Source: Larix sibirica | Taxonomy: Eukaryota > Streptophyta > Pinopsida > Pinales > Pinaceae | DNA length: 11,213 nucleotides | Direction of reading: 5' to 3' | NCBI GenBank assembly: GCA_004151065.3 | Contig: NWUY0300114245.1 | Span: 1 to 11,213, forward strand | Shown here: piece by piece, positions 1 to 8,055 of the stretch | Numbering within the stretch: the stretch's first letter is position 1 | Layout of the letters: the number at the start of each line of letters is the position of its first letter | Notes under the pieces: model-generated | What the model was told of the DNA's origin: nothing | The model's input: the letters and a program-made list of their open reading frames with translations, nothing else | Databases searched by the model: none | Translations under genes and position numbers: made by a program

Positions 1-59
1 AACACAATTTACTACAAATAATGGTTACGTATAATTAATATTTCATATACATAACCACT

Positions 60-480
60 AAAATCACCAAATCGACATATTTTAGTCTCACACCAATATT
101 TGGATTAGAATTTTTTTTCTTCCTATAAGATGTGTGCCATTTTTTATATACCAAGCTCTTGAATCTTGTTTTAAAGTGTAAAAATATCTTATCTCCCTAA
201 ACACAATATGTTACGTAAAACCCCCATGGATAATACATAAACACTACCTTCTCTAAACCATCACTGAGAGAAGCGTTATTTCATAATATTCCATCCAACT
301 TATATTGTCATGGGTAGCACCAATCTCATTGTGACAAACCTCTTTGTTGGAGTGAATATTTTCTCATAATATACTCCACTTGGCTAAGCAAAACCTTTTA
401 CAACTAGCCTCACCTTATGTTTGTATAGCAAAGCATTTACATTATATTTTTGATGTATATTGGTTGTAGCAAATACATTC
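60..480 (-). pseudogene. Ty1/copia reverse transcriptase fragment, decayed
   Basis: Reading the minus strand from about 480 to 60 gives the N-terminal half of a Ty1/copia reverse transcriptase. Y-K-H-K-V-R-L-V-V-K-G-F-A lies at 425-387, followed by a TAG stop (384-386) and then Y-Y-E-K-I-F-T-P-T. G-W-N-I-M-K lies just above 280. After a frame change come S-L-S-D-G-L-E-K-V-V-F-M and Y-P-W-G-F (about 270-220), then R-A-W-Y (about 150) and Y-V-D-L at 79-68. These match, in order, the family's landmarks: the YKARLVAKGF-type segment, the MDVK motif A, the EEVYM..P.GF segment, the RAWY segment and the YVDD motif C. The motif A aspartate appears lost in a small deletion after the Met, and the second Asp of YVDD is Leu. 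At least three frame changes and several stops make it non-functional. Integrase, RNase H and LTRs are not visible; the element may continue left of the window. Confidence 0.8.
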
Positions 481-1357
481 ATTATATATGCCTTTGTTGA
501 GATTTCATAAATGATCTTCCTTGTGCACAACGATGCTCTTCCAACTCAGTCATAATCTTAACCATTTAATGATTAAGATCATTGGACAGTAGCCACAAAA
601 GATCAAGTTTGATGGATGGTAGTTGTGGAGCATCGTCACCATCATGTGCGAGAAGAGCAATAGGATTGATCCCAAGAACCTCCTTCTAAATGTACCACCA
701 TGCTGAGTCTCCCAAACAATACTAGGTCCTGATAATGCCTGAGATGTTTCTGGTACAAAAGTACTTATCACACTCGTACGTGATTGATGTGTTATGGAAC
801 AATACTTTGCTATAAGGATAGTCGTAATTCCTCTAACTGCTGGGAAGAATCCTACTATAGAATATGTTGAGATTCAATGTTAGAACTTAATACACTCACA
901 ATCTCCTTAACCTTGTATGGTGTAGGGGTTGTGCCCAAGTCAGTTGGGATGCTTTGTTGTTGTTACTACTGATGTTTTTGCTTCTGCGTATCTCACTTGA
1001 AATTTGATTTTTTCGGTGTTCAATATTGGTTCGAACTAGCTAGAAAATACTTTGCACTTAACTGGCTCTTTCGATGTGCTTTTTGTAAGAACTATGCTGC
1101 TAGATTATGAAGTTAAAGAACTTGTGGTGATAGTTCATTTTCCCTATGATGATGATTATGCTGATTGCGAAAAACTAATGATTGTCTTAGGGCACTTGCC
1201 AATTTCTATCCATGAATTCTCCTTTTGGGTTCGCTTCCTATTCAACTATGATGTATTTGGGGACGTTCGAGGGCTAGATATTGAGGTCGCCCACACTAGT
1301 GATTTATCTCTTTTGGAATTTCTCTTGGTGGATATGGTAATCTCGATGTTTGCATCA
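481..1357. other. Unassigned AT-rich stretch between copia and Ty3-type remnants
   Basis: No family could be recognised here. A minus-strand frame at 771-550 is open for 73 codons and lies directly upstream of the copia RT fragment. It may derive from the poorly conserved region before that RT, but it has no landmark residues. A plus-strand frame (1052-1402) is open for about 116 codons, rich in Leu, Val and Asp, with no recognisable motif; it is probably an accidental opening. The rest is stop-rich in all frames. Confidence 0.4.
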
Positions 1358-2014
1358 TCAAATTTCGGTCTCTACAATTGTGGCATTAATATCCTCCTCT
1401 GATGCACCAAATGGTAACACCTCCAATGGAACTTGAAGATCTACATTGGGTGTTAGAAAAACATGATGTAAATCAAATTCAAAAGAAATTAAAGGGTCAT
1501 ACTTATCCAAAAGAAACCATAGAACATGGAAAGCATCAATAGTTTCTTCTATCATCTGAGTGTACAATCACCATAATGCATGGTTGGTTTATTTCTTATT
1601 TTGCTTGTCGATGTTGAATTGCCAAATGTTGAACTTTGTTGCAGGAAAAGATGCTTTCACTTCAGTGTCATAATATATTTATGAGGGTGGATTCCATACA
1701 ATCATATTGAGAAGAAATAGTGTCAAACTATAGTGGAATTCCTTCCCATGTTCTTGGTCATACAAACAATCGTGAATAAATTCATTTTGCAAGTTGCACA
1801 CCCAACACATTCAAATTCCTTGTGTGCACAACTCAGCCACATGGACCATTCCCACCGGGAATTCATGCTTTCTACATTTTTGCACCAACTTACATATCAA
1901 CATTTGTGTTACAAACCTTACCTTTGGATCCTGAATCGCTAGAATAACCACACCATGTGATCCCACTCTATCACATGGAAATTTTTTCGTATCCATCTTC
2001 TCTGACAAAACCAC
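1358..2014 (-). pseudogene. Unnamed tail of the Ty3-type polyprotein, degenerate
   Basis: A single minus-strand frame can be followed from 2014 to 1358 (219 codons), interrupted only by about four stops, including the one at the end of the 2014-1811 block and those in the 1700-1570 interval. It is in the same frame as the capsid-like segment upstream, which suggests one ancestral reading frame. Readable pieces include V-W-N-P-P-S, F-P-A-T-K-F-N-I-W-Q-F-N-I-D-K-Q (about 1660-1615) and a terminal block (1567-1358) rich in Leu, Asp and Glu. I recognise no domain. By position it would be the spacer between the capsid-like part and the missing RT, but that is inference. It could also belong to a different inserted element. 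Confidence 0.4.
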
Positions 2015-2039
2015 ACATGTACTTCTAGATCATTAGTGC

Positions 2040-2584
2040 CTTTGTATATGCTCGCCAATTCTACCTCCTATGATAATTGAAATCTCAACAAAATTCCTGC
2101 CACTATTTAATCCAAACTTTGCAAATTCACGCAGTGTGTTTCCCAACAACGCACAATTGTTTCTTTTATTGTGGCTTCCATTGCCTCTACCAAGTTTGGT
2201 TTCTAGAATTTTTGCTTCCATGTTTTCAAGAAATGTTTCCATTGGGTTTGTCCCATTGAAATGAGGTATGTTGTGTATCTTGATGCCTATCCAATGCATG
2301 GATTTGACAATGTATGCGCACCACCTACTTGATTGTTCATGACCTCCCTATTTCCATCTCCACAGGGAATAATCCAAACCGGTATTGTATGGACATAAAC
2401 TTCTCTTGCTCAATTCCCCATCAGATGTTGGATTGATAAAGTCATCCTTTCACATAGTGAGATTATATGTGTTTTCCAAGACTATGCTCGTGATGTCATT
2501 GTTGATCGACTCTGTGTACCACTCTCCCTCTGTTGGGTCTAGTGAGGCCTCTACCCACAAATCTACTTGATCAAATGAAATCAT
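2040..2584 (-). pseudogene. Second capsid-like (gag) segment of the Ty3-type remnant
   Basis: Downstream of the protease the minus strand reads in one frame from 2584: an acidic linker with S-L-D-P-T-E-G-E, then I-N-P-T-S-D-G-E-L-S-K-R-S-L, then M-H-W-I-G-I-K-I-H-N (from 2299) and P-H-F-N-G-T-N-P-M-E-T-F-L-E-N-M-E-A-K-I. The PHFNGT...FL...ME pattern is typical of the N-terminal helical part of Ty3-type capsid (retrotransposon gag domain). Further on, in a second frame, C-W-E-T-H and Y-K-G-T-N-D-L-E-V-H-V also fit the capsid pattern (ARWW..TH; Y.G..DP..H), which suggests a frameshift near 2190. Stops include TGA near 2460 and TAG near 2355, and adjacent TAA and TGA near 2035. Its place after the protease rather than before the zinc knuckles is unusual for gag. 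Confidence 0.6.
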
Positions 2585-2592
2585 TCTCGGTT

Positions 2593-3003
2593 TTAATCGA
2601 TTCCTAGTGGGGAAAGATATGAATCCTTCTCTTGCATGATTTTGATAAACTCCAAATCAGAATTTGTCTTTACCTTGTCAATGTTTACCTCTATTGCCTC
2701 CAACCATTCATGAGGGAAAATTCTATATTGATTATCCGTTCACAACTGAATGGGTGACCATAACAAATTTGGCTTTCCCATCTACTCCCAATATTTCTTG
2801 GGCAAAATATTCACATCAAATCTCATATCTAACATGGAATCCTACAATTTGTAACCTCCAATTTCCATTGAAATATTGAATTCCCTTCCTGAATGCTTCT
2901 TCTCCTTTTGTACCTATCCAACAATTCTCTCTGAGAGGCAATGCAATATATGCTCTTCATCCTCTAATAATTCTACCCATTTTAGTAATATATCTGTTAA
3001 TTG
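2593..3003 (-). pseudogene. Retropepsin-like aspartic protease segment, inactivated
   Basis: One minus-strand frame from 3003 to the TAA at 2593-2595 (137 codons) reads as an acidic Leu/Glu block (L-L-E-D-E-E-H-I-L), a basic connector (Q-K-E-K-K-H-S-G-R-E-F), then E-I-G-G-Y-K-L, L-D-M-R-F-D-V-N-I-L-P-K-K (catalytic Asp codon at 2827-2829), M-G-K-P-N-L-L-W-S-P-I-Q-L, a Val/Asn-Ile strand region, and S-P-L-G-I-D before the final stop. This is the layout of a retroviral-type protease: beta strand, LD-x-G-[ST] active site, then a closing hydrophobic-Gly-x-Asp flap of the LLG(I/L)D type. Here the expected Gly and Ser/Thr after the catalytic Asp have become Arg and Phe. In-frame stops lie after Y-K-L, after Y-W-E and after I-Q-L. 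It would have processed the Gag-Pol polyprotein; it cannot do so now. Confidence 0.65.
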
Positions 3004-3218
3004 TTTAGATAGATATTGACTGTTTAACGTTTTTATACAAATTTTTAAAACGTCACTTACTTGTGTCCTTGGATCCATTTCCTAATTTGTCGTTGGTTTT
3101 GTTTCTTTCCAAAGCTATGGCACATTTTACATCATTTATACTACATCGCTCAGGTACTAGTTTTGTCTCATTATGTCAATATTTGACTGTGGTCCTACAT
3201 CTTTCTTGATCCTACTGT

Positions 3219-3650
3219 TTAGTACTGATTAGCATCTACTCTAGTCTTTGCGCCACCTCTAGTAATAATGTGCACTTGCGCAGATCGTTGATCTTCCAGG
3301 TGTGGTTTTGAAGTTACTATGTGCACTCTCTTCACCTCCCATTTCTTCACCAAGTCTGGGCATTCCTTTATCCGATGCTCTATGAAATGAAAATAAGTGT
3401 AGAGTGTGTGCGATTTATACAATGTTATGTAATGTGGCCAACCTCACCGCAGTTAAATATTTTTGGGCTTGTTGTGCCACCATATCCACTGTATCCCCTT
3501 CCTATGAATCATGCTCCTTGATATCTACCTCCTATATATTCCACTCCCTAGAATCTATAGGTATCCGTCGATTTTTCCGTCATCAGCTACAATGATCTAC
3601 AGTTGTACATGTCATGTCCAATGAATTTTTAAAATTCACAGAATGACATG
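3219..3650 (-). pseudogene. Gag C-terminal region with three degenerate CCHC zinc knuckles
   Basis: Three 42-nt segments fit the CX2CX4HX4C spacing on the minus strand. Knuckle 1 (3640-3599) is C-E-F-stop-K-F-I-G-H-D-M-Y-N-C, the second Cys replaced by TAA. Knuckle 2 (3460-3419) is I-F-N-C-G-E-V-G-H-I-T-stop-H-C, the first Cys being Ile. Knuckle 3 (3401-3360) is Y-T-Y-F-H-F-I-E-H-R-I-K-E-C, the first two Cys being Tyr and Phe, single-base changes from TGT/TGC. A Gly/Arg/Tyr-rich linker (G-G-R-Y-Q-G-A ... G-R-G-Y-S-G-Y-G-G) joins knuckles 1 and 2, which share a frame. Knuckle 3 is in another frame after a 17-nt linker, implying loss of one base. Downstream comes a basic stretch ending with I-I-T-R-G-G-A-K-T. 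The family binds retrotransposon RNA through these knuckles. The capsid portion that should precede knuckle 1 is missing at the LINE junction. Confidence 0.7.
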
Positions 3651-3651
3651 T
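3607..3651. repeat. Imperfect inverted repeat at the LINE/Ty3 junction
   Basis: The arms acatgtcat (3607-3615) and atgacatgt (3643-3651) are exact inverted copies. Nested inside, tgaatttt (3622-3629) and aaaattca (3631-3638) are exact inverted copies around one T. Together they could fold as a two-part hairpin. It overlaps knuckle 1 and ends at the edge of the LINE homology. AT-rich content makes part of this expected by chance. Confidence 0.5.
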
Positions 3652-4049
3652 GATCCCTGTTACCCCTCATTGAATCTTATGAGTTATTGTTTTGGTCTGT
3701 CTTGAGCATATTTGGCATGCCACAACTGTTCCTAGGGTCCTGTGTTATAGGTGACCCAATTCCACCAGAAGTTTGCTCCGAAGACCTCATTTTTTTTGCT
3801 GAGGTCCCTCAATCCTGTGCCTCCTTTTAGTTTGGTTTAGAAAAAAATTTCCCAACTCACCAGTGCCCATTTTGGTTTCTCTGGATTCCCCCCCCATAAG
3901 AAATTCCTCTGAATGGAACTCATCTCTTTGATCACAGATTTTGGGGCCGCTAGGACCGAGAATAGATGTATTTGAATTGCTTGAAGAACTGACTTGAGGA
4001 GGATAAGTCTGCTTGCTGTGTTAAGAGGTCTGATCACCCAATTGGTCAA

Positions 4050-5130
4050 TTTTTTCCCCATTCTGTCTAGAAAATCTGTCCAGGAGACCCGTTTAATGAC
4101 GCCTTCATCCAGAGGGGCTCCAAGGTATTTTGATGGAAGGGAGATCCCCTGAAAACCCAGAATCCGAAGAATATTCCTTTGGGATATGTTGGGGGTATTG
4201 AAAAAGAAAACTCGGGATTTATCTCTATTAATCTCCAAACCAGAGGCTTTGGAGAAGGAATTAAGACAAGTCTTAATGGCTCTGGCTTCTTGAACTGAAG
4301 CATGTACCATGAGCATAGTGTCATCCACAAGTTGCTGGTGGGTCTCTTTTTCCGCATTTGGATGAAGATTGAGACCTCTTAGTTATCCATTATTTACCAT
4401 AGCTTTGATCAATATGTTGAGGCCCTCTTCCATCATGATAAAGAGAAAAGGTGAAAGAGGATCCCCCTAACGGATGCCTCTTGAAGGGCTGAAAGTTTTG
4501 GTTGGGGATCTGTTAAGCATAATCGAGAAGAAAGTTAAGGAAGTCATGCTCATAACCCAATCAATCCAATCCTTGTCAAAACCATAAGCTTTGAACATTT
4601 CCCTCATGAATTGTCAGCTTAGCTTGTCATAGGATTTTGAAATATCTAATTTTAACAACATCCCTGGGATCTTGGTTACTCTGAGGGAGTGTATGATTTC
4701 ATGAACTAGGATCACCCCATCCAGAATCTGTCTTCCTTCCACAAAACTGGATTGCTCCGGGGAAATAAATTTGGGGAGAATGCGCTTCAACCTGTTGGCC
4801 ATGACTTTGGTTATAATTTTGTAGATTACATTACAAAGAGAAATAGGTCAAAATTCACCTGGTGTGTATGCGTCGTAATATTTTTATATTAGGGTCAGAA
4901 AAGTGGCATTAAAGGCTCAGAGAACCCCTTTGTCTTGGTGAGAATCTTCCACTATTTTCCACAGATCTTGTTTAATCATGTCCAAGAAGTGGTGAAAAAA
5001 GTTGGTAGTAAATCCATCTGATCCTTGGGATTTTCCTTCAGCCATTTGATGGAGGGCTTCCTCAACTTCTATTAGAGTAACTGGTCTCTTCAAAAGATCA
5101 TTTTGTTCGATAGTAACTATTGAGGGGATG
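4050..5130 (-). other. LINE reverse transcriptase domain of ORF2
   Basis: Readable landmarks: G-S-D-G-F (about 5020), P-I-S-L-C-N-V-I-Y-K-I (from about 4847), M-A-N-R-L-K-R-I-L-P (from 4802), S-S-F-V-E-G-R-Q-I (about 4735), motif A K-L-D-I-S-K-S-Y-D with its Asp at 4646-4644, motif B R-G-I-R-stop-G-D-P-L-S-P with TAG at 4467-4469 in place of Gln, and motif C L-V-D-D-T-M-L with both Asp codons at 4325-4320. The usual residue before the Asp pair in plant LINEs is Ala; here it is Val. All three catalytic Asp are kept, so the loss of function comes from stops rather than catalytic substitutions. Confidence 0.85.
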
Positions 5131-5699
5131 AATTGGGTGATCCTGGCTATATGTTCATATATGTTAGCTTGATCCTCCCTCATTATGGTTCCAAAGTACC
5201 GCGTTAGTTCTGCTTCCATTTCTTTTCTGGTCTCCACATATCATCCAAAGTCCTTTTTTATTCTATTTATCCTTGAATTTTGTTGATTCTGGATAACATA
5301 TCTATAAAAGAATTTAGTATTTCTTTCCCCTTCTTGGAGCCATTGGTTTTTGGATTTCTGTTTCCAATAAATCTCTTCCTGTATTTCCTGGGCATGCAGT
5401 TGTTCAAGGACGAATTGTTCTTGTCTTTTCAGATCTGGACTGTACCCGTTATTCATACCTTCTCTCTGGATAACTGCCATCTGTTCACTTAGATGTTTTT
5501 TGTCTTGGAATATGTTCCTAAATTCCTCTCTATTCCATGTGTGTATTTTGGCTTTCAATGCTTTCAATTTTTGCTGGAACTGGTACATTCTTGTCCCATT
5601 AGGGGAGTCGAGTTCTTCCCACCATTATTGGACTAAAGATTTGAATTCCTTGTGTTCCAGCCAAAATTGTTCAAAACAGAATGGTTTCCTCCCACTTGA

Positions 5700-6416
5700 G
5701 CCCATCATGTCCCAAAGGAGGTGGACCGACCAATTATCTGAGCCTAATAAAGGTAGGACATAAGTATTCAAATATCCTCCTACAGTGACAAGATATTTTG
5801 AAATAAGGAACATGTCTAGTCTGGAAGACACACAATGGTCCCCCCCACGTTTGTTCTTCCACGTGAACCAACCATTTCCGGTTTCCAGATCAGCAAGCAT
5901 GCTGGTCTCAATAAAGTCTTTGAAGGATTCATTGGTTGGTCCTAGTATTCTTCGTCCTCCCTTCTTCTCTTCTAAGGTTGTGATCATGCTAAAGTATCCT
6001 TCTATGATCCAATGCCTATTCCCTATCCATTTTGCAGACCATGAAAGGGATTCCAAGAAGATAATTTTTTGTGGAATGATACTTGGCCTATAAACATTCG
6101 ATATGACTCCCTTTATCCTAGAATACAGGATCTCAAAATCTGCAGAGAGCACGAAACGTGTGTCCCAGAAGTTTGTAAGGTCAGCTTCCTCTGGTCACCA
6201 TAGGATCGCAATTGCTCCCATTTTACCTCAAGCGTCAATTGACATTGTCTTACTTCCTTTCCAGACCTTGCTCCCTATTTCCTGCATCATCTCCGCTCCA
6301 CACTTAGTTTCTTGAAGAAAGACTATAACCGGTTTTTCCATTCTGATCTTATTCCTCAAATTTTTTAGTTTGCGTGGGTGATTAACCCCACAGATGTTAC
6401 AAGTAATAAATTTCAT
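5700..6416 (-). other. EEP/APE-type endonuclease domain of ORF2, active site lost
   Basis: Family landmarks in order: C-N-I-C-G near the start (Asn7 kept), L-Q-E-T-K (Glu36, codon 6311-6309, kept), A-I-L-W-stop-P, N-V-Y-R-P, W-I-I-E-G-Y-F-S-M-I where the family has GDFN, S-R-L-D-M-F-L-I (Asp kept), and G-S-D-N-W where the family has SDH. Thus the GDFN Asp is Tyr (5996-5994), its Asn is Ser (5990-5988), and the final catalytic His is Asn (5735-5733). Two stops (6228, 6195) also fall inside the domain. This domain would have nicked the target DNA to prime reverse transcription. Confidence 0.8.
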
Positions 6417-6433
6417 TGAAAAACCTTGTTAAC

Positions 6434-7763
6434 TTATGAGAAGGTTGTCTTAATGGTGGGATACTGACCTGATTCAATGAGTTGGGATCCCACCTCCAGA
6501 ATCCTTTTCCTGTTTGTCTTTCGTCCTCTCTTCTCACATTCTTTTGGTTGTTTCCTTTTGCTTCCTTTTTGTGGTTCTTTAGAAATTCCCAAATGTGGAG
6601 TAGCTTTTCCTTTGAGGATAGCCTCTTGCAGAAGTTCTATTTATCTGCGGGATACATACCCTTTCCCTTTTTTGTCACAATATTTTTTTGTTTCATCTAG
6701 ATCCAACTCACCCAATTCCATGTCCTCTGCTTCGTCGGGCATATCATCTTCCATAGCCTCTAGTTGATCCTCTGGATTTTCCTGGTTGAATTTAGTATCT
6801 TCCATATTTGATTCTTTTCCCTGTTCCTGTTTCCTTAGATCTTCCAGATCCTACCCCACCGTGTTTAGGGTTTCGAATCTATTATCGTCATTGGATTTTT
6901 GGCTTTGGCTTGTTCATGTTGCTGTTGGTTGTTCTGTCGTCTTCCCATTTTTCTTCAGTTTACCTGAATAAATCCCTCATCTGTCGATCTCTTCTCCTTT
7001 TCCTGGGATACCCGCAGGCTAGTAGGAGTTGTGTTATTGTGCGTAAAATCCCAGTTGAGATGGTCGTATTCATGACATTTGAAGCACTTGAAGGGGAGGT
7101 GTTCATAATATATTGGCTGGGTCCATTCCTCATCTTACCATGTCATATTTATAGCTTTACGTAGATCTTGTGTGAGATCCATATAGACACAGATGCGAGA
7201 AAACGAGGTATATATTCTCTGTTTCGTTTTCTTATAGGCTTTCACGAATTTTACCAAAGTATTTCCTATGTCTTGTAGGATCTCAGGTTCACAGTATTCA
7301 CATGGGAGGGAATAAATCTCGATCCATATTGGGGAGAAATATTCAGATATTCTTTGTCAGGGTTGAATCTTTCTTTCTATGGGCATAGGTAAATCCAAGC
7401 TGAGAAGAAAAAATATGGGCCTCCCTCCAATATTTGATCTTTGTCCTCTTGATTAAAAAACACAATGGTGAAGAAACCCTTGGCTCCTAGATGCAGATCG
7501 TAATGAACTTTAGGGTTCAAGGTTACCTTGATCCATATTGTTATATCCTTTTCTTTTGGCCAGATTCCGATGAACTTTCCAATCAAATATTTTTATTTCC
7601 ATTGTTCTACCCTTTCTTGAATATTCTGTGATCAGATCGGAAGTGATGGGATCACTTTTGATCTAGGAAGGAAGCCTCCCTGAGTTTTCCCCGATTCGTG
7701 TTTGGCTCTATTGCTGGCACTTTCCCCGTCCTCACCCTCCTGTGGCCCCTCCATGGCGTTCAT
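6434..7763 (-). pseudogene. LINE ORF1: DUF4283-type domain plus CCHC knuckle, two frameshifts
   Basis: ORF1 probably begins at ATG 7763-7761 (M-N-A-M-E-G-P-Q); the upstream frame is open only back to a TAG just before a TTG at 7847. The ancestral length would be about 443 codons. A Ser/Lys-rich N-terminus is followed by a DUF4283-type domain: I-G-K-F-I-G-I-W-P-K-E-K-D, H-L-G-A-K-G-F-F-T-I-V-F, G-G-P-Y-F-F-F-S-A-W and, after a frame change at the G-run 7331-7334, W-I-E-I-Y-S-L-P and I-L-Q-D-I-G-N-T-L. A knuckle follows at 7086-7045, C-F-K-C-H-E-Y-D-H-L-N-W-D-F, last Cys changed to Phe. After a second frame change near 6890-6910 there is an acidic block (about 6782-6693), then a Lys/Arg-rich block (about 6580-6503) that could be a nuclear-localisation signal, ending at TAA 6436-6434. 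In-frame stops lie at 7632, 7587 and 7377, with more downstream. The family binds the element's RNA. Confidence 0.8.
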
Positions 7764-7797
7764 TGTTGGAAATGTAGCAGGGTTAGCCTGTCTTGGA

Positions 7798-7818
7798 GGA
7801 GGGGGAGCCTCCCCCTCC
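7798..7818. repeat. Perfect GC-rich hairpin in proximal leader monomer
   Basis: The 10-nt arm ggagggggag (7798-7807), a single C, and its exact inverted copy ctccccctcc (7809-7818). It lies about 35 nt upstream of the ORF1 ATG on the minus strand and is repeated in the distal monomer. Confidence 0.85.
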
Positions 7819-7845
7819 AAAGGTTTCCATCCTGCAGAAAACTTC

Positions 7846-7857
7846 AAACCCTAAACC
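7846..7857 (+). promoter_or_regulatory. Telo-box-like motif (aaaccctaaacc), proximal monomer
   Basis: The plus strand reads aaaccctaaacc, which contains aaaccctaa, the plant telo-box and one plant telomere repeat. Telo-boxes are known cis elements near the transcription starts of many plant translation-related genes. In this LINE it sits in the leader, 83 nt or more upstream of the ORF1 ATG. Function here is inferred; it could be chance in an AT-rich leader, but it recurs in both monomers. Confidence 0.4.
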
Positions 7858-8055
7858 TTATCGATCTTAGAGCGCGCTTCTCACAAATCGTAGGAACACA
7901 ACATTCTTCCAATAATCAATTTTTTTTATACCATTCAATTTCTTCTGATTATTTTCATGTTGTGTGCATAGATTGATGGGCTTGAAAATTTTAAAAAAGA
8001 GGTTAGCAAAATATCAATAAATCCTCACCAACTAAACCGACAGAGGTCGCTTGGA

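Larger units (their letters stand above)
1358..3650 (-). mobile_element. Ty3/gypsy-type retrotransposon remnant (gag knuckles, protease, capsid-like)
   Basis: A minus-strand polyprotein remnant runs from about 3650 down to 1358. Order of recognisable parts: three CCHC knuckle positions, a retropepsin-like segment, an acidic Asp-Pro-Thr-Glu-Gly linker, a second capsid-like segment and an unnamed tail. Frames used (by coordinate of codon first base) are 3640-3419 in one frame, 3422-3219 in a second, 3003-2593 in a third, and 2584-1358 in the frame of the first knuckles. So several frameshifts separate the blocks, and each block carries stops. No RT, integrase or LTR was recognised, so both ends are missing or too decayed. 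The protease and capsid-like wording resembles, from memory, a group of plant Ty3-type polyproteins; exact family placement needs a database comparison. The upstream edge abuts LINE ORF2 within about 20 bp. Confidence 0.7.
3652..6416 (-). pseudogene. LINE ORF2: endonuclease-reverse transcriptase, nonsense-riddled, 3'-truncated
   Basis: Starts at ATG 6416-6414 (M-K-F-I-T-C-N), 17 nt after the ORF1 stop. All blocks down to about 3660 stay in one frame (about 920 codons, against roughly 1,200-1,300 for complete plant ORF2). Domains: endonuclease 6416-5700; linker with a Gln/Lys-rich helical segment 5588-5241; RT about 5130-4050; post-RT connector with L-W-G-G-N, K-G-G-T-G-L-R-D-L, W-W-N-W-V and L-W-H-A-K-Y (about 3880-3700). 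In-frame stops (plus coordinates) lie at 6228, 6195, 5625, 5241, 4917, 4884, 4848, 4614, 4467, 4383, 3837, 3732, 3684 and 3660. Several look like C-to-T changes: TAG for the Gln of R-Q-G-D-P, TGA for the Arg of F-R-P-I-S, TGA for the Trp after S-Y-D-K-L-S. The protein would nick target DNA and reverse transcribe LINE RNA. Confidence 0.85.
7792..8045 (-). repeat. LINE 5' leader monomer, copy proximal to ORF1
   Basis: This copy matches 8050-8306 over its full length with roughly 5-6% differences (about 14 by eye) and small indels in a T-rich tract; the repeat period is 258 bp, with a 4-nt gtcg linker at 8046-8049. On the minus strand each unit starts with ctctgtcggtt, passes through an AT-rich middle and a gagcgcgcttctc-type GC island (seen on plus), then a telomere-like box, and ends in a GC-rich hairpin. 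It supplies the sequence just before the ORF1 start. By analogy with tandem promoter monomers in other L1 elements it may carry internal promoter activity; that is inference. Confidence 0.85.

Noticed and set aside
1052-1402. 116-codon open frame on the plus strand
   Set aside because: No recognisable motif, opposite to all element signals, and AT-rich sequence can open a frame of this length by chance. Not called as a gene.
4067-4357. 96-codon minus-strand frame overlapping the RT
   Set aside because: It is the +1 shadow of the RT/post-RT frame; the overlapping frame contains the V-D-D motif and the connector motifs.
6477-7164. Several plus-strand open frames rich in Phe, Ser and Leu
   Set aside because: They are antisense images of the Lys/Glu/Arg-rich ORF1 C-terminal half.
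7587-7847. ORF1 start at the TTG 7847-7845
   Set aside because: TTG starts are not expected in a plant LINE; the first in-frame ATG at 7763 is preferred, although the upstream Pro-rich codons are open.
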